From NCBI GenBank assembly GCA_913776965.1, contig CAJYQL010000020.1, forward strand, positions 1 to 55,972: DNA of 55,972 nt. The letters are read 5' to 3'. The DNA is from an uncultured Xylophilus sp. (GTDB lineage: Bacteria; Pseudomonadota; Gammaproteobacteria; Burkholderiales; Burkholderiaceae_C). A program made the position numbers and the translations under genes. Shown one piece after another: positions 8,198 to 16,540 of this stretch (within the stretch, counting starts at the first letter, position 1; each line of letters begins with the position of its first letter). The notes under the pieces were generated by a model, which made no database searches, was not told the DNA's origin, and was given only the letters and a program-made list of their open reading frames with translations.

Positions 8198-8926
8198 ATG
8201 CCTGCCCGCGCCGTCGCCGCCATCGCCATCCGCCTGGTCCTCGCCGCCGCCGCGCTGGCGGCACTGGCCTGGACCTGGGAGGAAGGCCGGCACCGGCTGC
8301 CGCCGCAGTGGAACCCGTGGGCGCCGCTCGACATCGCCGAGCCGCCCGGCCCGTTCTCCGCCTGGAAACTGCGCCGCGCGACCGCCACGCCTGCGGCCTG
8401 CACCGGCTGGCTCGACACGGCCGGCGTGCGCCACACGCCGGTGGCCGACCGCCTCGGCGACGACGGCTGCGGCTGGCAGAACGCCAGCCGGGTGAGCGGC
8501 GTCGGGGGGGTCACGTTTTCTTCAACTTTCGTGCTCGCGTGCCCGGCGGTGGCGCGGCTCGCGCTCTGGGAACGGCACGGCCTGCAGCCGGCGGCCGAGC
8601 AGTACCTGGGCAGCCGCGTGGCGGCGATCGAGCACCTGGGCAGCTACGCCTGCCGCAACGTGTACGGCCAGGCCGAGGGCCGGCGCAGCCAGCATGCGAC
8701 CGCCAACGCGTTCGACATCGCCGGCTTCCGGCTGGCCGACGGCCGCCGGGTGTCGGTGCTGCGCGACTGGCGCGCTGCGCCCGATGATGCGCCGCAGCCC
8801 ACCTTCCTGCGGGCTGCGCACGGGTCGGCGTGCCGATTCTTCGCAGGCGTGTTGGGGCCGGAATACAACGCGGCGCACCGCGACCATTTCCATTTCGACC
8901 AGGGCCCCAACCGCGTCTGCCGCTGA
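8198..8926 (+). CDS. Extensin-like C-terminal domain protein (LAS-type peptidase fold)
   Basis: The 242-residue protein has an N-terminal hydrophobic helix (residues 6-26) that should be a signal anchor. The extensin-like C-terminal domain follows. The metal-site pattern of the LAS/M15 fold is visible: SQHATANAFDIAGF near residues 163-176 supplies His and Asp, and HRDHFHFD near residues 227-234 supplies the HxH. Members are thought to act in the envelope, perhaps on peptidoglycan, but the reaction is not established. Cysteines in CTGW, CGWQNAS and YACRN may form disulfides. It follows priA by 48 bp on the same strand and is convergent with the IclR gene. Confidence 0.8.
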   Translation: MPARAVAAIAIRLVLAAAALAALAWTWEEGRHRLPPQWNPWAPLDIAEPPGPFSAWKLRRATATPAACTGWLDTAGVRHTPVADRLGDDGCGWQNASRVSGVGGVTFSSTFVLACPAVARLALWERHGLQPAAEQYLGSRVAAIEHLGSYACRNVYGQAEGRRSQHATANAFDIAGFRLADGRRVSVLRDWRAAPDDAPQPTFLRAAHGSACRFFAGVLGPEYNAAHRDHFHFDQGPNRVCR

Positions 8927-8948
8927 CGCGGTGCGGCTACCGCCGCCG

Positions 8949-9737
8949 CTACGGATGCCAGGTTGACACCACCGTCGGCGTCTGCGCCGACACGCTGCCC
9001 GCCAGCGCATACGACAGCGCATTGGCCGCATCGATCACCGTCTTCGCATGCGCCTCCAGCACCGCCTCGGTCAGCCGCGCGGCCGGGCCCGAGATGCAGA
9101 CCGAGCCGAGCAGTTTCCAGTGCGTGCCGAACACCGGCGCCGACACCGTTGCCACGCCCTTCTCCCGCTCGCCGATCGACAGGCAGTAGCCGCGCTGGCG
9201 GATGCGTTCGTACACCGCGCCGCGCTGGCCCGAGAACGCCAGGATCACCCGGCCCGGCGAGCCCTTGTCGAGCGGCAGCGCCTCGCCCATGCGGGCATGG
9301 TGGCGCAAGGGCTGCACGCCCTCGACCCGCATCAGGCAGGTGCGGAAATCGCCTTCGCGCACGTAGAACGCCGCGCTTTCCCGGGTGGTTTTGGAGAGCT
9401 TGCGCAGCATCGGCTCGACCACGTCCTGCACGTCGAAGCCCGACTGGTAGCGCGCGCCGAGCCAGCCGGCCGCCGGCCCGAGCCGCCAGCCGCCGTCGTC
9501 GCAGGGCACCATGTAGCCGGCCATCGCCAGGGTGCGGGCGATGCGCAGCGCGGTGGTCTTGTGCAGGCCGCAGCGGCGGCTCAGTTCGGCCAGCGACAGC
9601 TGCGATTCGCCGAGCGCGAAGGCCCCGAGCAGCGCCATCGCGCGGGTGACCGCGACCACGCTCCCGGTACTCGACTCGGCCTCGGCCGGGCCCGGACCGG
9701 GCGGTGCCGCCGAGGGGGAACCTAGGGTTTTCCTCAA
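8949..9737 (-). CDS. IclR-family transcriptional regulator (TTG start)
   Basis: This 262-residue regulator has a winged helix-turn-helix at about residues 48-70 (LSLAELSRRCGLHKTTALR) and a C-terminal effector-binding IclR domain. I place the start at a TTG (9737) because GGAAAG lies six bases upstream. The family similarity (VVAVTRAMALLGAF) begins around residue 27 and the only downstream ATG would cut into it. Further upstream the frame runs through an operator-like region and the divergent promoter. It is divergent from the Bug-receptor operon at 9858, so it probably controls that operon and itself. Confidence 0.85.
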   Translation of the reverse strand: MRKTLGSPSAAPPGPGPAEAESSTGSVVAVTRAMALLGAFALGESQLSLAELSRRCGLHKTTALRIARTLAMAGYMVPCDDGGWRLGPAAGWLGARYQSGFDVQDVVEPMLRKLSKTTRESAAFYVREGDFRTCLMRVEGVQPLRHHARMGEALPLDKGSPGRVILAFSGQRGAVYERIRQRGYCLSIGEREKGVATVSAPVFGTHWKLLGSVCISGPAARLTEAVLEAHAKTVIDAANALSYALAGSVSAQTPTVVSTWHP

Positions 9738-9756
9738 GTTTCGCTTTCCAGCATGC

Positions 9757-9806
9757 GTTTCGTTCGTCGAAACAACATTGTACGGAACGAAACCGCACCC
9801 TACAGT
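9757..9806 (+). promoter_or_regulatory. Divergent promoter and probable IclR operator
   Basis: A sigma-70-like promoter reads TTGTAC (9778-9783), 17 bp, TACAGT (9801-9806), serving the operon that starts at 9858. Just upstream is the inverted repeat GTTTCG-TTCGT-CGAAAC (9757-9773). A second half-site-like sequence, GGAACGAAAC, lies at 9784-9793 within the spacer. The layout would let the divergent IclR regulator control both directions. Confidence 0.6.
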
Positions 9807-9857
9807 GCGCCACCGCCCCGCAGCACGAGGCCGCGGGCACCACAAGGAGACCTGTCG

Positions 9858-10853
9858 ATGACGTTCCACCCTGCCACCGGCCGCCGCGCGGCCCTCGCCC
9901 TGGGCCTTGCGCTCGCCGCCGGCACCGCCGCCTTTCCGGCCGTCGCGCAGCAGGCCTATCCGTCCAAGCCGATCCGCCTGATCGTGCCGTTCCCGCCGGG
10001 CGGTGGCACCGACATGATCGCGCGCACCGTGTCGCAGAAGCTCGCCGACACGCTGAAGTGGACCATCGTGGTCGACAACCGCGCCGGCGCCGGCGGCAAC
10101 CTGGGCGTGGACCAGGCCGCCAAGGCCGCACCCGACGGCTACACGCTGGTGCTCGGCCAGACCAGCAACCTGGCGATCAACCCGACGCTCTACCCGAAGC
10201 TGCCCTACGACCCGCTGAAGGACCTGGTGCCGGTGGCGCTGGTGTCGTCCTCGCCGATCGTCATCGCCGTGGGCGTGAACTCGCCGTACAAGACGTTTGC
10301 CGACGTGGTCGCCGATGCGAAGAAGCGGCCGAAGACGATCACCATGGGCTACTCGGGCAACGGCACCGTCGCCCACCTGGCGAGCGAGCTGGCGCAGAAG
10401 ACCGCCGGCATCGACCTGCAGCACATCCCCTACAAGGGCGCCGCGCAGGCGATGACCGACCTGGTGAGCGGCCAGATCGACCTGTACATGTCCTCGGTGC
10501 CGACGCTGCTCGGCCAGGTGCGCAACCAGAAGCTGCGCGCCCTTGCCGTGACCTCGGCCAAGCGTTCGGGCGAGCTGCCGGACACGCCGACGCTCGCCGA
10601 ATCGGGCTACAAGGGCTTCGACGCGGTGACCTGGTTCGGCATCCTCGCGCCGGCCGGCACCCCGCCTGCCATCGTGAAGACACTCAACACCGAGATCAAC
10701 AACGCCCTGCGCGACCCGGCCGTGGCCGCGAAGCTGAAGTCCGACGGCGGCGACGTGATCGGCGGCACGTCCGAGCAGTTCGCCACGCTGCTGAAGAACG
10801 AGATCCCGCGCTGGGGGAAGATCGTCAAGGACTCAGGCGCGACGATCGACTGA
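9858..10853 (+). CDS. Bug/TctC-family periplasmic solute receptor 1
   Basis: This 331-residue protein has a typical signal peptide ending near FPAVAQQ (about residue 31). The Bug fold follows, with PFPPGGGTD at the first ligand loop, DNRAGAGGNLG, and HIPYKGAAQA in the second domain. Bug proteins bind carboxylates, often aromatic or dicarboxylic, in the periplasm and can deliver them to a tripartite tricarboxylate transporter. AAGGAG at 9844-9849 supports the start. It is the first gene after the IclR-controlled promoter. No TctA/TctB membrane components are present in the window, so its partner is unknown. Confidence 0.92.
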   Translation: MTFHPATGRRAALALGLALAAGTAAFPAVAQQAYPSKPIRLIVPFPPGGGTDMIARTVSQKLADTLKWTIVVDNRAGAGGNLGVDQAAKAAPDGYTLVLGQTSNLAINPTLYPKLPYDPLKDLVPVALVSSSPIVIAVGVNSPYKTFADVVADAKKRPKTITMGYSGNGTVAHLASELAQKTAGIDLQHIPYKGAAQAMTDLVSGQIDLYMSSVPTLLGQVRNQKLRALAVTSAKRSGELPDTPTLAESGYKGFDAVTWFGILAPAGTPPAIVKTLNTEINNALRDPAVAAKLKSDGGDVIGGTSEQFATLLKNEIPRWGKIVKDSGATID

Positions 10854-10887
10854 CCGCGTCCACCCGGCTCTCTGCCCCGCTCGCGCC

Positions 10888-11793
10888 ATGACCGCCGACA
10901 TGCTGTCGTCGTCGCACCGTCACGCCGGTACCGTGCCGTTCTCGGCCGGCACCGCCGCCCCGCGGGCCGCGGTGCCATCGCAGGCCTGCGACTGCCACAT
11001 GCATCTCTACGACCGCCGGATTCCGGCGGTGGCCGGTGCCCGCCTGCTGCCGCCCGACGCGACGGTCGCCGACTACCGGCAGTTGCAGCAGCGCATCGGC
11101 ACACGGCGCACCGTGCTCGTCACGCCGTCCACCTACGGTGCGGACAACCGGCCGATGCTCGCGGGACTGCAAGCGCTCGGGACGGACGCCCGCGGCGTGG
11201 CGGTGATCGACGGAACGGAGACCGATGCCGAACTGCAGCGGCTCGATGGACTCGGTGTGCGCGGCATCCGGCTCAACCTCTCGCTCGGCGTGACCGGCAG
11301 CGAAGCGCAGATCGAGCCGCTCGCACGGCGCATCGCGCCGCTGGGCTGGCATCTGCAGCTGCTGATGGTGCCGGACCGGCTCGCCGATCTGGCCGATGTG
11401 CTGGAGCGCCTGCCGGTGCCGCTGGTGTTCGACCACTTCGGCCGCATGGCGCCGGACGATGCGCACCGCCACCCGGCCCACGCCCTGCTGCTGCGGCTGC
11501 TCGCCGAGGGACGGACGTGGGTGAAGCTGTCCGGCGGCTACATCGTGAGCGCCTCGCACACCGTAGACGACCCCGCGCTCGACACGCTGGCCCGGAGCTA
11601 CCTCGCCGTTGCGCCGCACCGCGTGGTCTGGGGCAGCGACTGGCCGCATGTCACCGCCTCCGCCGGCCACCACCCGATGCCCGACGACGCCGCGCAGGTC
11701 GACGCGCTCTCGCGCTGGATCGGCCACGACGACGCGGCCCTGCACCGCGTCCTGGTCGACAACCCGCGGACGCTCTACGGCTTCGACGCCTGA
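10888..11793 (+). CDS. Amidohydrolase-superfamily lactonase/isomerase, LigI/GLI-like
   Basis: The 301-residue TIM-barrel protein belongs to the COG3618 group, which includes 2-pyrone-4,6-dicarboxylate lactonase (LigI) and D-galactarolactone isomerase. The N-terminal strand motif CDCHMHLYD is at about residues 33-41. VFDHFGRM lies mid-barrel, and WGSDWPH near residue 248 supplies the catalytic aspartate. It sits between two Bug receptor genes and has a paralogue at 16541 with the same layout (VTPSTYG, NTAR-like spacing and the final YGF). A lactone or carboxylate substrate is likely, but the exact one cannot be read from the sequence. Confidence 0.82.
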   Translation: MTADMLSSSHRHAGTVPFSAGTAAPRAAVPSQACDCHMHLYDRRIPAVAGARLLPPDATVADYRQLQQRIGTRRTVLVTPSTYGADNRPMLAGLQALGTDARGVAVIDGTETDAELQRLDGLGVRGIRLNLSLGVTGSEAQIEPLARRIAPLGWHLQLLMVPDRLADLADVLERLPVPLVFDHFGRMAPDDAHRHPAHALLLRLLAEGRTWVKLSGGYIVSASHTVDDPALDTLARSYLAVAPHRVVWGSDWPHVTASAGHHPMPDDAAQVDALSRWIGHDDAALHRVLVDNPRTLYGFDA

Positions 11794-11824
11794 CGACCGC
11801 CGCGTTTTTTCCCGGAGACATCCC

Positions 11825-12832
11825 ATGCATCTGCCCCGCACCCCGCGCGCCGTCAGCCGCCGCGCTTTCACGACCTTCGCTGCCGCCACGGTGGCCGCCG
11901 GCATCGTGCCGCCCGCCTTCGCGCAGGGCGACTGGCCGGCCGGCAAGACCATCACCTGGGTGGTGCCCTACCCGCCCGGCGGCAGCACCGACGTGCTCGG
12001 CCGCAACCTGGCGCAGCGCATCGCGGGCCCGCTCGGCACCACCGTGATCGTCGACAACAAGGCGGGTGCCACCGGCACCATCGGCGCGGCCTACGTCGCC
12101 AAGGCCGCACCGGACGGCACCACCCTGCTGGGCACCTCCATCGGCCCCCAGGCCATCGCGCCGCATCTGATGGGCAAGCTGCCCTACGACCCGATTGCCG
12201 GCTTCGCACCGGTCGTCACCATCGGCACGATCCCGCACATCCTGGTGGTGGGCGCGAACCAGCCGTTCAAAACGGTCGCCGACCTGATCGCCGCCGCGAA
12301 GAAGGCCCCCGGCACGCTGGCCTATGCGTCGGGCGGCAACGGAACCGTGCTGCACATGCAGGGCGAACTGCTGAAGCAGCAGACCGGCCTGCAGCTCAAC
12401 CACATTCCCTACAAGGGCGACACGCCGGCTCTGCAGGACACGCTCGGCGAGCAGGTGAACTTCATGTTCGCGCCCGCCGCGGCGGCGCTGCCGCACATCC
12501 AGTCCGGCAAGCTGCGGGCGCTGGCCGTCACGTCCGCCGCTCGCCTGAAATCCCTGCCCACGGTGCCCACGATGGGCGAGGCCGGCCTGAAGGACTTCGT
12601 CGTCGAACAGTGGCAGGCCGTGTTCGCGCCGGCCGGCACGCCCCAGCCGGTGGTGCAGCGTCTGAACCGCGAGATCAACACCGCGCTCAAGGACCCGACT
12701 GTCGTGGCCTTGGCCGAGAAGCTGGGCGTGACCCTGGTCGGCGGCACGCCGCAGCAGCTGGGCGACCTGCAGAAATCCGATTCCGCCAAATGGGCCCGGG
12801 TGATCCGCGACGGAAACATCAAGGCCGAGTGA
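11825..12832 (+). CDS. Bug/TctC-family periplasmic solute receptor 2
   Basis: This 335-residue receptor has a signal peptide containing SRRAF, which may be Tat-like, with cleavage expected after PPAFAQ near residue 33. Bug landmarks are PYPPGGSTD, DNKAGATGTIG and HIPYKGDTPAL. It begins 31 bp after the amidohydrolase gene and ends 43 bp before the RraA-like gene. It resembles receptor 4 (15561) more than receptor 1: both carry GTIGAAYVAKAAPDG and end in a GDIKAD- or GNIKAE-like tail. This suggests tandem duplication within the operon. Confidence 0.92.
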   Translation: MHLPRTPRAVSRRAFTTFAAATVAAGIVPPAFAQGDWPAGKTITWVVPYPPGGSTDVLGRNLAQRIAGPLGTTVIVDNKAGATGTIGAAYVAKAAPDGTTLLGTSIGPQAIAPHLMGKLPYDPIAGFAPVVTIGTIPHILVVGANQPFKTVADLIAAAKKAPGTLAYASGGNGTVLHMQGELLKQQTGLQLNHIPYKGDTPALQDTLGEQVNFMFAPAAAALPHIQSGKLRALAVTSAARLKSLPTVPTMGEAGLKDFVVEQWQAVFAPAGTPQPVVQRLNREINTALKDPTVVALAEKLGVTLVGGTPQQLGDLQKSDSAKWARVIRDGNIKAE

Positions 12833-12875
12833 CCCCCCTTTTCCTCCTTCTTTATTTCTCCTCCGAAACCACACC

Positions 12876-13562
12876 ATGAGCCAACTCCCTGAAGTCGTGC
12901 GCGAATTCGATCGCGTGTCCCCCGAAGTCGTCGCGAAGGCCAAGACCTTCCAGGCCGCCATCCTGGCCGACGTGGCCGGCCGCCGCGGCACCATGCATGC
13001 CCGCGTGGCGCCGGTCGATCCGAAGATGGTGGTCGCCGGCCCGGCCTTCACCGTCGAGGTCCGCCCCGGCGACAACCTGATGATCCACGCCGCCATCGCA
13101 CTGGCGAAGCCCGGCGACGTGCTGGTGATCGACGGCAAGGGCGACCAGACGGCCGCGCTGATGGGCACCCTGATGCTCAGCGCGTGCAAGAAGCTGGGCC
13201 TGGCCGGCGTGATCGTGGACGGCGCGATCCGCGACCGGCTCGAACTGCTCGACCTCGGTTTTCCGGTGTTCAGCGCCGGCTTCAACCCGGCCGGCCCGAC
13301 CAAGTTCGTGCCGGGCCGCATCAACCACCCGATCTCCGCCGGCGGCACCGTGGTGAACCCGGGCGACCTGGTGGTCGGCGACGCCGACGGCGTGGTCGTG
13401 ATCGAGCGCGCCAAGGCGCCCGCGATGATGGACCTGGCCGTCAAGAAGGTGGCCGACGAGTCCAAGCGCCTGGAGGCCATCGCCGCCGGCGACACCGCGT
13501 CGAAGTGGCTGCCGGCCGCCCTGCGCGCCGCCGGTGTGCTGAAGGAAGGGGAATCGCTGTGA
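12876..13562 (+). CDS. RraA-family protein, probable HMG/CHA-type aldolase (LigK/ProA-like)
   Basis: The 228-residue protein belongs to the RraA/4-hydroxy-4-methyl-2-oxoglutarate aldolase family. The active-site region is GDQTAALMGTLM near residues 90-101, followed by GVIVDGAIRDR near residues 110-120. The R-D pair there binds pyruvate and metal in characterised aldolases. Aldolases of this group split 4-carboxy-4-hydroxy-2-oxoadipate into pyruvate and oxaloacetate; others are oxaloacetate decarboxylases or RNase E inhibitors. The catabolic neighbours favour the aldolase role. Its TGA overlaps the GTG of the next gene, so the two are translationally coupled. Confidence 0.82.
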   Translation: MSQLPEVVREFDRVSPEVVAKAKTFQAAILADVAGRRGTMHARVAPVDPKMVVAGPAFTVEVRPGDNLMIHAAIALAKPGDVLVIDGKGDQTAALMGTLMLSACKKLGLAGVIVDGAIRDRLELLDLGFPVFSAGFNPAGPTKFVPGRINHPISAGGTVVNPGDLVVGDADGVVVIERAKAPAMMDLAVKKVADESKRLEAIAAGDTASKWLPAALRAAGVLKEGESL

Positions 13563-14494
13563 GCCGCCGCGCCATCCTCGTCACCGGCGCCGACCTGGCG
13601 CCCCAGGCCCTCGCACTGCTGCAGGACTTCGACATCGTCTATGCCGGCAAGACGCCGACCGAGGACGATCTGGTCGCACTGTGCGGCGCCCACGATCCGG
13701 TCGCGATCATCGTGCGCTACGGCAAGGTCGGCCCGGCGGTGATGGACGCGGCGCCGTCGCTGCAGGTGATCTCCAAGCACGGCAGCGGCACCGACACGAT
13801 CGACAAGGTCGCGGCGACAGCGCGCGGCATCGAGGTGGTGGCCGCCGTCGGCGCCAACGCCGCGGCGGTGGCCGAGCAGGCGCTCGCCCTGCTGCTCGCC
13901 TGCGCCAAGTCGGTGGTGCCGCTGGATGCGCGCATGCACGCCGGCCACTGGGACAAGGCCACGCACAAGAGCCTGGAGCTGGGCGGCCGCACCGTCGGTC
14001 TGCTGGGCCTGGGCGCGATCGGCCAGCGCTTCGCGAAGATGGCCGACGCGATGGGCATGCGGGTGATCGGCTTCGATCCGTACGCGAAGAATTTGCCGTC
14101 GTACATCGCGTCGGTGGACCTGGAAACGATCTGGCGCGAGTCCGACGCGGTCTCGCTGCACTGCCCGCTGACCGACGAGAACCGCGGCCTGCTGAACGCC
14201 GAGACGCTGGCGAAGTGCAAGCCCGGCGTGATCGTGGTCAACACCGCGCGCGGCGGGCTGATCGACGAAGCGGCGCTGCTCGACGCGGTGCGCTCGGGCC
14301 AGGTGCGCGGCGCCGGCCTCGACAGCTTCGCAGTCGAGCCGATGACCGCCGGCCATCCGTTCCAGGGCCAGGAGCGCATCGTGCTGAGCCCGCACATCGG
14401 CGGCGTGACCAGCGATGCCTACGTGAACATGGGCGTGGGCGCGGCGAAGAACCTGCTGGCGGTGCTGGGGCAGCGAACCGCCACGGCGGCGTGA
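13559..14494 (+). CDS. D-2-hydroxyacid dehydrogenase family protein
   Basis: The 311-residue NAD(P)-dependent oxidoreductase belongs to the D-isomer-specific 2-hydroxyacid dehydrogenase family. The Rossmann motif GLLGLGAIGQ is near residue 149. The catalytic trio can be followed: Arg in NTARGG (about residue 230), Glu in FAVEPM (about 259) and His in SPHIGG (about 279). The GTG start at 13559 overlaps the stop of the RraA-like gene, supporting an operon. It probably interconverts a 2-oxo acid and a D-2-hydroxy acid of the pathway; the substrate cannot be named. Confidence 0.88.
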   Translation: MSRRAILVTGADLAPQALALLQDFDIVYAGKTPTEDDLVALCGAHDPVAIIVRYGKVGPAVMDAAPSLQVISKHGSGTDTIDKVAATARGIEVVAAVGANAAAVAEQALALLLACAKSVVPLDARMHAGHWDKATHKSLELGGRTVGLLGLGAIGQRFAKMADAMGMRVIGFDPYAKNLPSYIASVDLETIWRESDAVSLHCPLTDENRGLLNAETLAKCKPGVIVVNTARGGLIDEAALLDAVRSGQVRGAGLDSFAVEPMTAGHPFQGQERIVLSPHIGGVTSDAYVNMGVGAAKNLLAVLGQRTATAA

Positions 14495-14499
14495 ACGGC

Positions 14500-15483
14500 A
14501 TGTCGCAGCCAAAACCGCCTCTGGCGCCCGTCCTGCTTGCGCTTCTAGCTCTTGTTTCAGGAGCATCCAGCGCACAGGCACAGGGGTGGCCCGCCAAGCC
14601 GGTGCGGCTGGTGGTCGGCTTTTCCGCCGGCGGCCCGACCGACGTGGTCGCGCGGGCCTTCGCCGACCATGCCTCCCGCACGCTCGGCCAGCCCTTCGTC
14701 GTGGACAACAAGCCGGGCGCCAACACCATCCTGGCGGCCGAGGCGGTCGCTGCCGCGCCGGCCGACGGCTACACCCTGCTGGTCGGCGCCACCAACCACA
14801 CGATGATCCCGGCGCTCTACAGCGCCCGGGTGAAGTTCGACGCGGTGACCTCGTTCGCGCCCGTCTGCACGGTGGCGGTCAGCCCGACGGTGCTGGTGAC
14901 CGGCCCGTCGATGAGGGCGCCCACGTTGACCGCCTTCCTGCAGAAGGTGAAGGCCGCGCCGGGCGAGCGCACCTACGCCACGCCGGGCGCCGGCAGTTCC
15001 GGCCATTTCGCGAGCGAGCAGTTCACCCGGCTCACCGGCACGAAGATGAACCACATCCCATACAAGGGCGCCGCGCAGGCGGTGACCGACCTGGTGGGCG
15101 GACAGGTGGACAGTTCCTTCGCCACGCTGGGCTCGGTGCTGCCGCAGGTGCAGGCCGGCAAGCTGACCGCGCTTGCGGTGGCCGCGCCGCAGCGCTCGGC
15201 CCTGCTGCCGCAGGTGCCGACCTTCGACGAGGCCGGCGTGAAGGGCTACCGCGCCGACGCCTGGTACGGCCTGCTGGCCCCGGCCGGCACCGCGCCGGCG
15301 GTGCTGGCCCTGCTGGAGAAGACCGCGCAGTCCTTCGCGCAGGCGCCCGCCACGGTGGAGAAGCTGCGGTCGCTGGGCATGGAAGCGCAGAGCGTCTGCG
15401 GCACGGCCTTCGGCACGCAGCTGCAGCGCGAGGTGCAGGGCTACACCCGCCTGGCCCGCGAACTCGACCTCAAGACCGAATGA
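14500..15483 (+). CDS. Bug/TctC-family periplasmic solute receptor 3
   Basis: This 327-residue receptor has a signal peptide ending near SSAQAQG (about residue 28). The Bug core follows with GFSAGGPTD at the first ligand loop, DNKPGANTILA and HIPYKGAAQAV. The first loop differs from the PPGG form in its neighbours, which suggests a different ligand. The ATG at 14500 follows the dehydrogenase stop by 5 bp; a GTG at 14491 overlapping that stop is an equally possible start. It lies mid-operon and lacks membrane partners in the window. Confidence 0.9.
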   Translation: MSQPKPPLAPVLLALLALVSGASSAQAQGWPAKPVRLVVGFSAGGPTDVVARAFADHASRTLGQPFVVDNKPGANTILAAEAVAAAPADGYTLLVGATNHTMIPALYSARVKFDAVTSFAPVCTVAVSPTVLVTGPSMRAPTLTAFLQKVKAAPGERTYATPGAGSSGHFASEQFTRLTGTKMNHIPYKGAAQAVTDLVGGQVDSSFATLGSVLPQVQAGKLTALAVAAPQRSALLPQVPTFDEAGVKGYRADAWYGLLAPAGTAPAVLALLEKTAQSFAQAPATVEKLRSLGMEAQSVCGTAFGTQLQREVQGYTRLARELDLKTE

Positions 15484-15560
15484 CGCGGGGCGCCGCCGGT
15501 GCGTGCCCTCGGGGCGCACCGGCCCCCGCTGCCTGTCCCGAATTTCCAAGGAGACCCGCC

Positions 15561-16535
15561 ATGACTTCGTCCACCCTCGCCCGCCGCACCCTCCTGGCCG
15601 CCGGCCTGAGCGCCGTCCTCGCCCCCTTCGCCGCCCACGCCGCCTGGCCGGAACGGCCGGTGACGATCGTCGTGCCCTACGCCCCCGGCGGCGCGGCCGA
15701 CGCCGTCGCCCGCGTGCTGGCCGTCCGCATGGGCGAGAAGCTGGGCACCAGCGTGATCGTCGACAACCGCGCCGGCGCCAGCGGCACCATCGGTGCGGCC
15801 TATGTCGCCAAGGCCGCGCCGGACGGCTACACCGTGCTGTACGACGCGACGCCCTATTCGATCAACCCCTACCTGTTCCCCAAGCTGCCCTACGCACCCG
15901 ACGCGCTGCAGCCGCTGTCGCTGGTGCTGCTCGCGCCCAACGTGCTGATCGTGAAGGCCGATTCGCCGTTCAAGACGGTGAACGACCTGGTGGCCCGCGC
16001 CAAGGCCGCGCCCGGCAAGCTCAACTTCGCCTCGGGGGGCAGCGGTACGGTACAGCGGCTCGCCTCCGAGCTGTTTCGCCAGCGGCTGCAGCTCGACATG
16101 GTCCACGTGCCCTACAAGAGCGGCGGCCCCGCCATCGCCGACGTGATGGGCGGCCAGGTCGACTTCATGTTCAGCACCGTGGCCGCGTCCTATCCGCTGA
16201 TCGCCTCGGGCAAGCTGCGGGCGCTGGCGATCTCGTCGCCGCAGCGCTCGCCGCGCCTGCCCGACGTGCCGACCGTCGCCGAGAGCGGCGTGCCCGGCTA
16301 CGAGGCCTTCGAGTGGAACGGCATGCTGCTGCCGGCGAAGACGCCGGCCGACGTGGCCGACCGGCTGCAGAAGGCGGTGGTCGAGGTGCTGAAGGAGCCG
16401 GAGGTACAGCAGCGGCTGAAGGACCTCGGCGCCCAGCCGGTCGGCTCCACGCCGGCCGAGTTCGCCACCTTCCTGAAGAAGGAAAGCACGAAGTGGAGCG
16501 AGGTGGTGAAGAAGGGCGACATCAAGGCCGACTGA
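15561..16535 (+). CDS. Bug/TctC-family periplasmic solute receptor 4
   Basis: This 324-residue receptor has a signal peptide with ARRTLLAAG and cleavage expected near AAHAAW (about residue 29). It carries PYAPGGAAD, DNRAGASGTIG and HVPYKSGGPAI. AAGGAGA at 15548-15554 is a clear ribosome-binding site for the ATG. It shares GTIGAAYVAKAAPDG with receptor 2. Four receptors in one operon imply either several related ligands or paralogue diversification, which is common for Bug proteins in Burkholderiales. Confidence 0.92.
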   Translation: MTSSTLARRTLLAAGLSAVLAPFAAHAAWPERPVTIVVPYAPGGAADAVARVLAVRMGEKLGTSVIVDNRAGASGTIGAAYVAKAAPDGYTVLYDATPYSINPYLFPKLPYAPDALQPLSLVLLAPNVLIVKADSPFKTVNDLVARAKAAPGKLNFASGGSGTVQRLASELFRQRLQLDMVHVPYKSGGPAIADVMGGQVDFMFSTVAASYPLIASGKLRALAISSPQRSPRLPDVPTVAESGVPGYEAFEWNGMLLPAKTPADVADRLQKAVVEVLKEPEVQQRLKDLGAQPVGSTPAEFATFLKKESTKWSEVVKKGDIKAD

Positions 16536-16540
16536 CCGCG

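Noticed and set aside
8835-8870. Resemblance of part of the extensin-like gene (TTCGCAGGCGTG, GGGGCCGGAATA) to repeat copy R1
   Set aside because: The stretch encodes the conserved family sequence FAGVLGPEYN before the metal-binding HxH, so coding constraint explains it; the match is also interrupted.
11651-14581. Very long antisense open frame (976 codons) opposite the Bug/RraA/dehydrogenase genes
   Set aside because: The sense strand encodes recognisable proteins throughout; long antisense frames are expected in such GC-rich DNA and this one is low in complexity and has no motifs.
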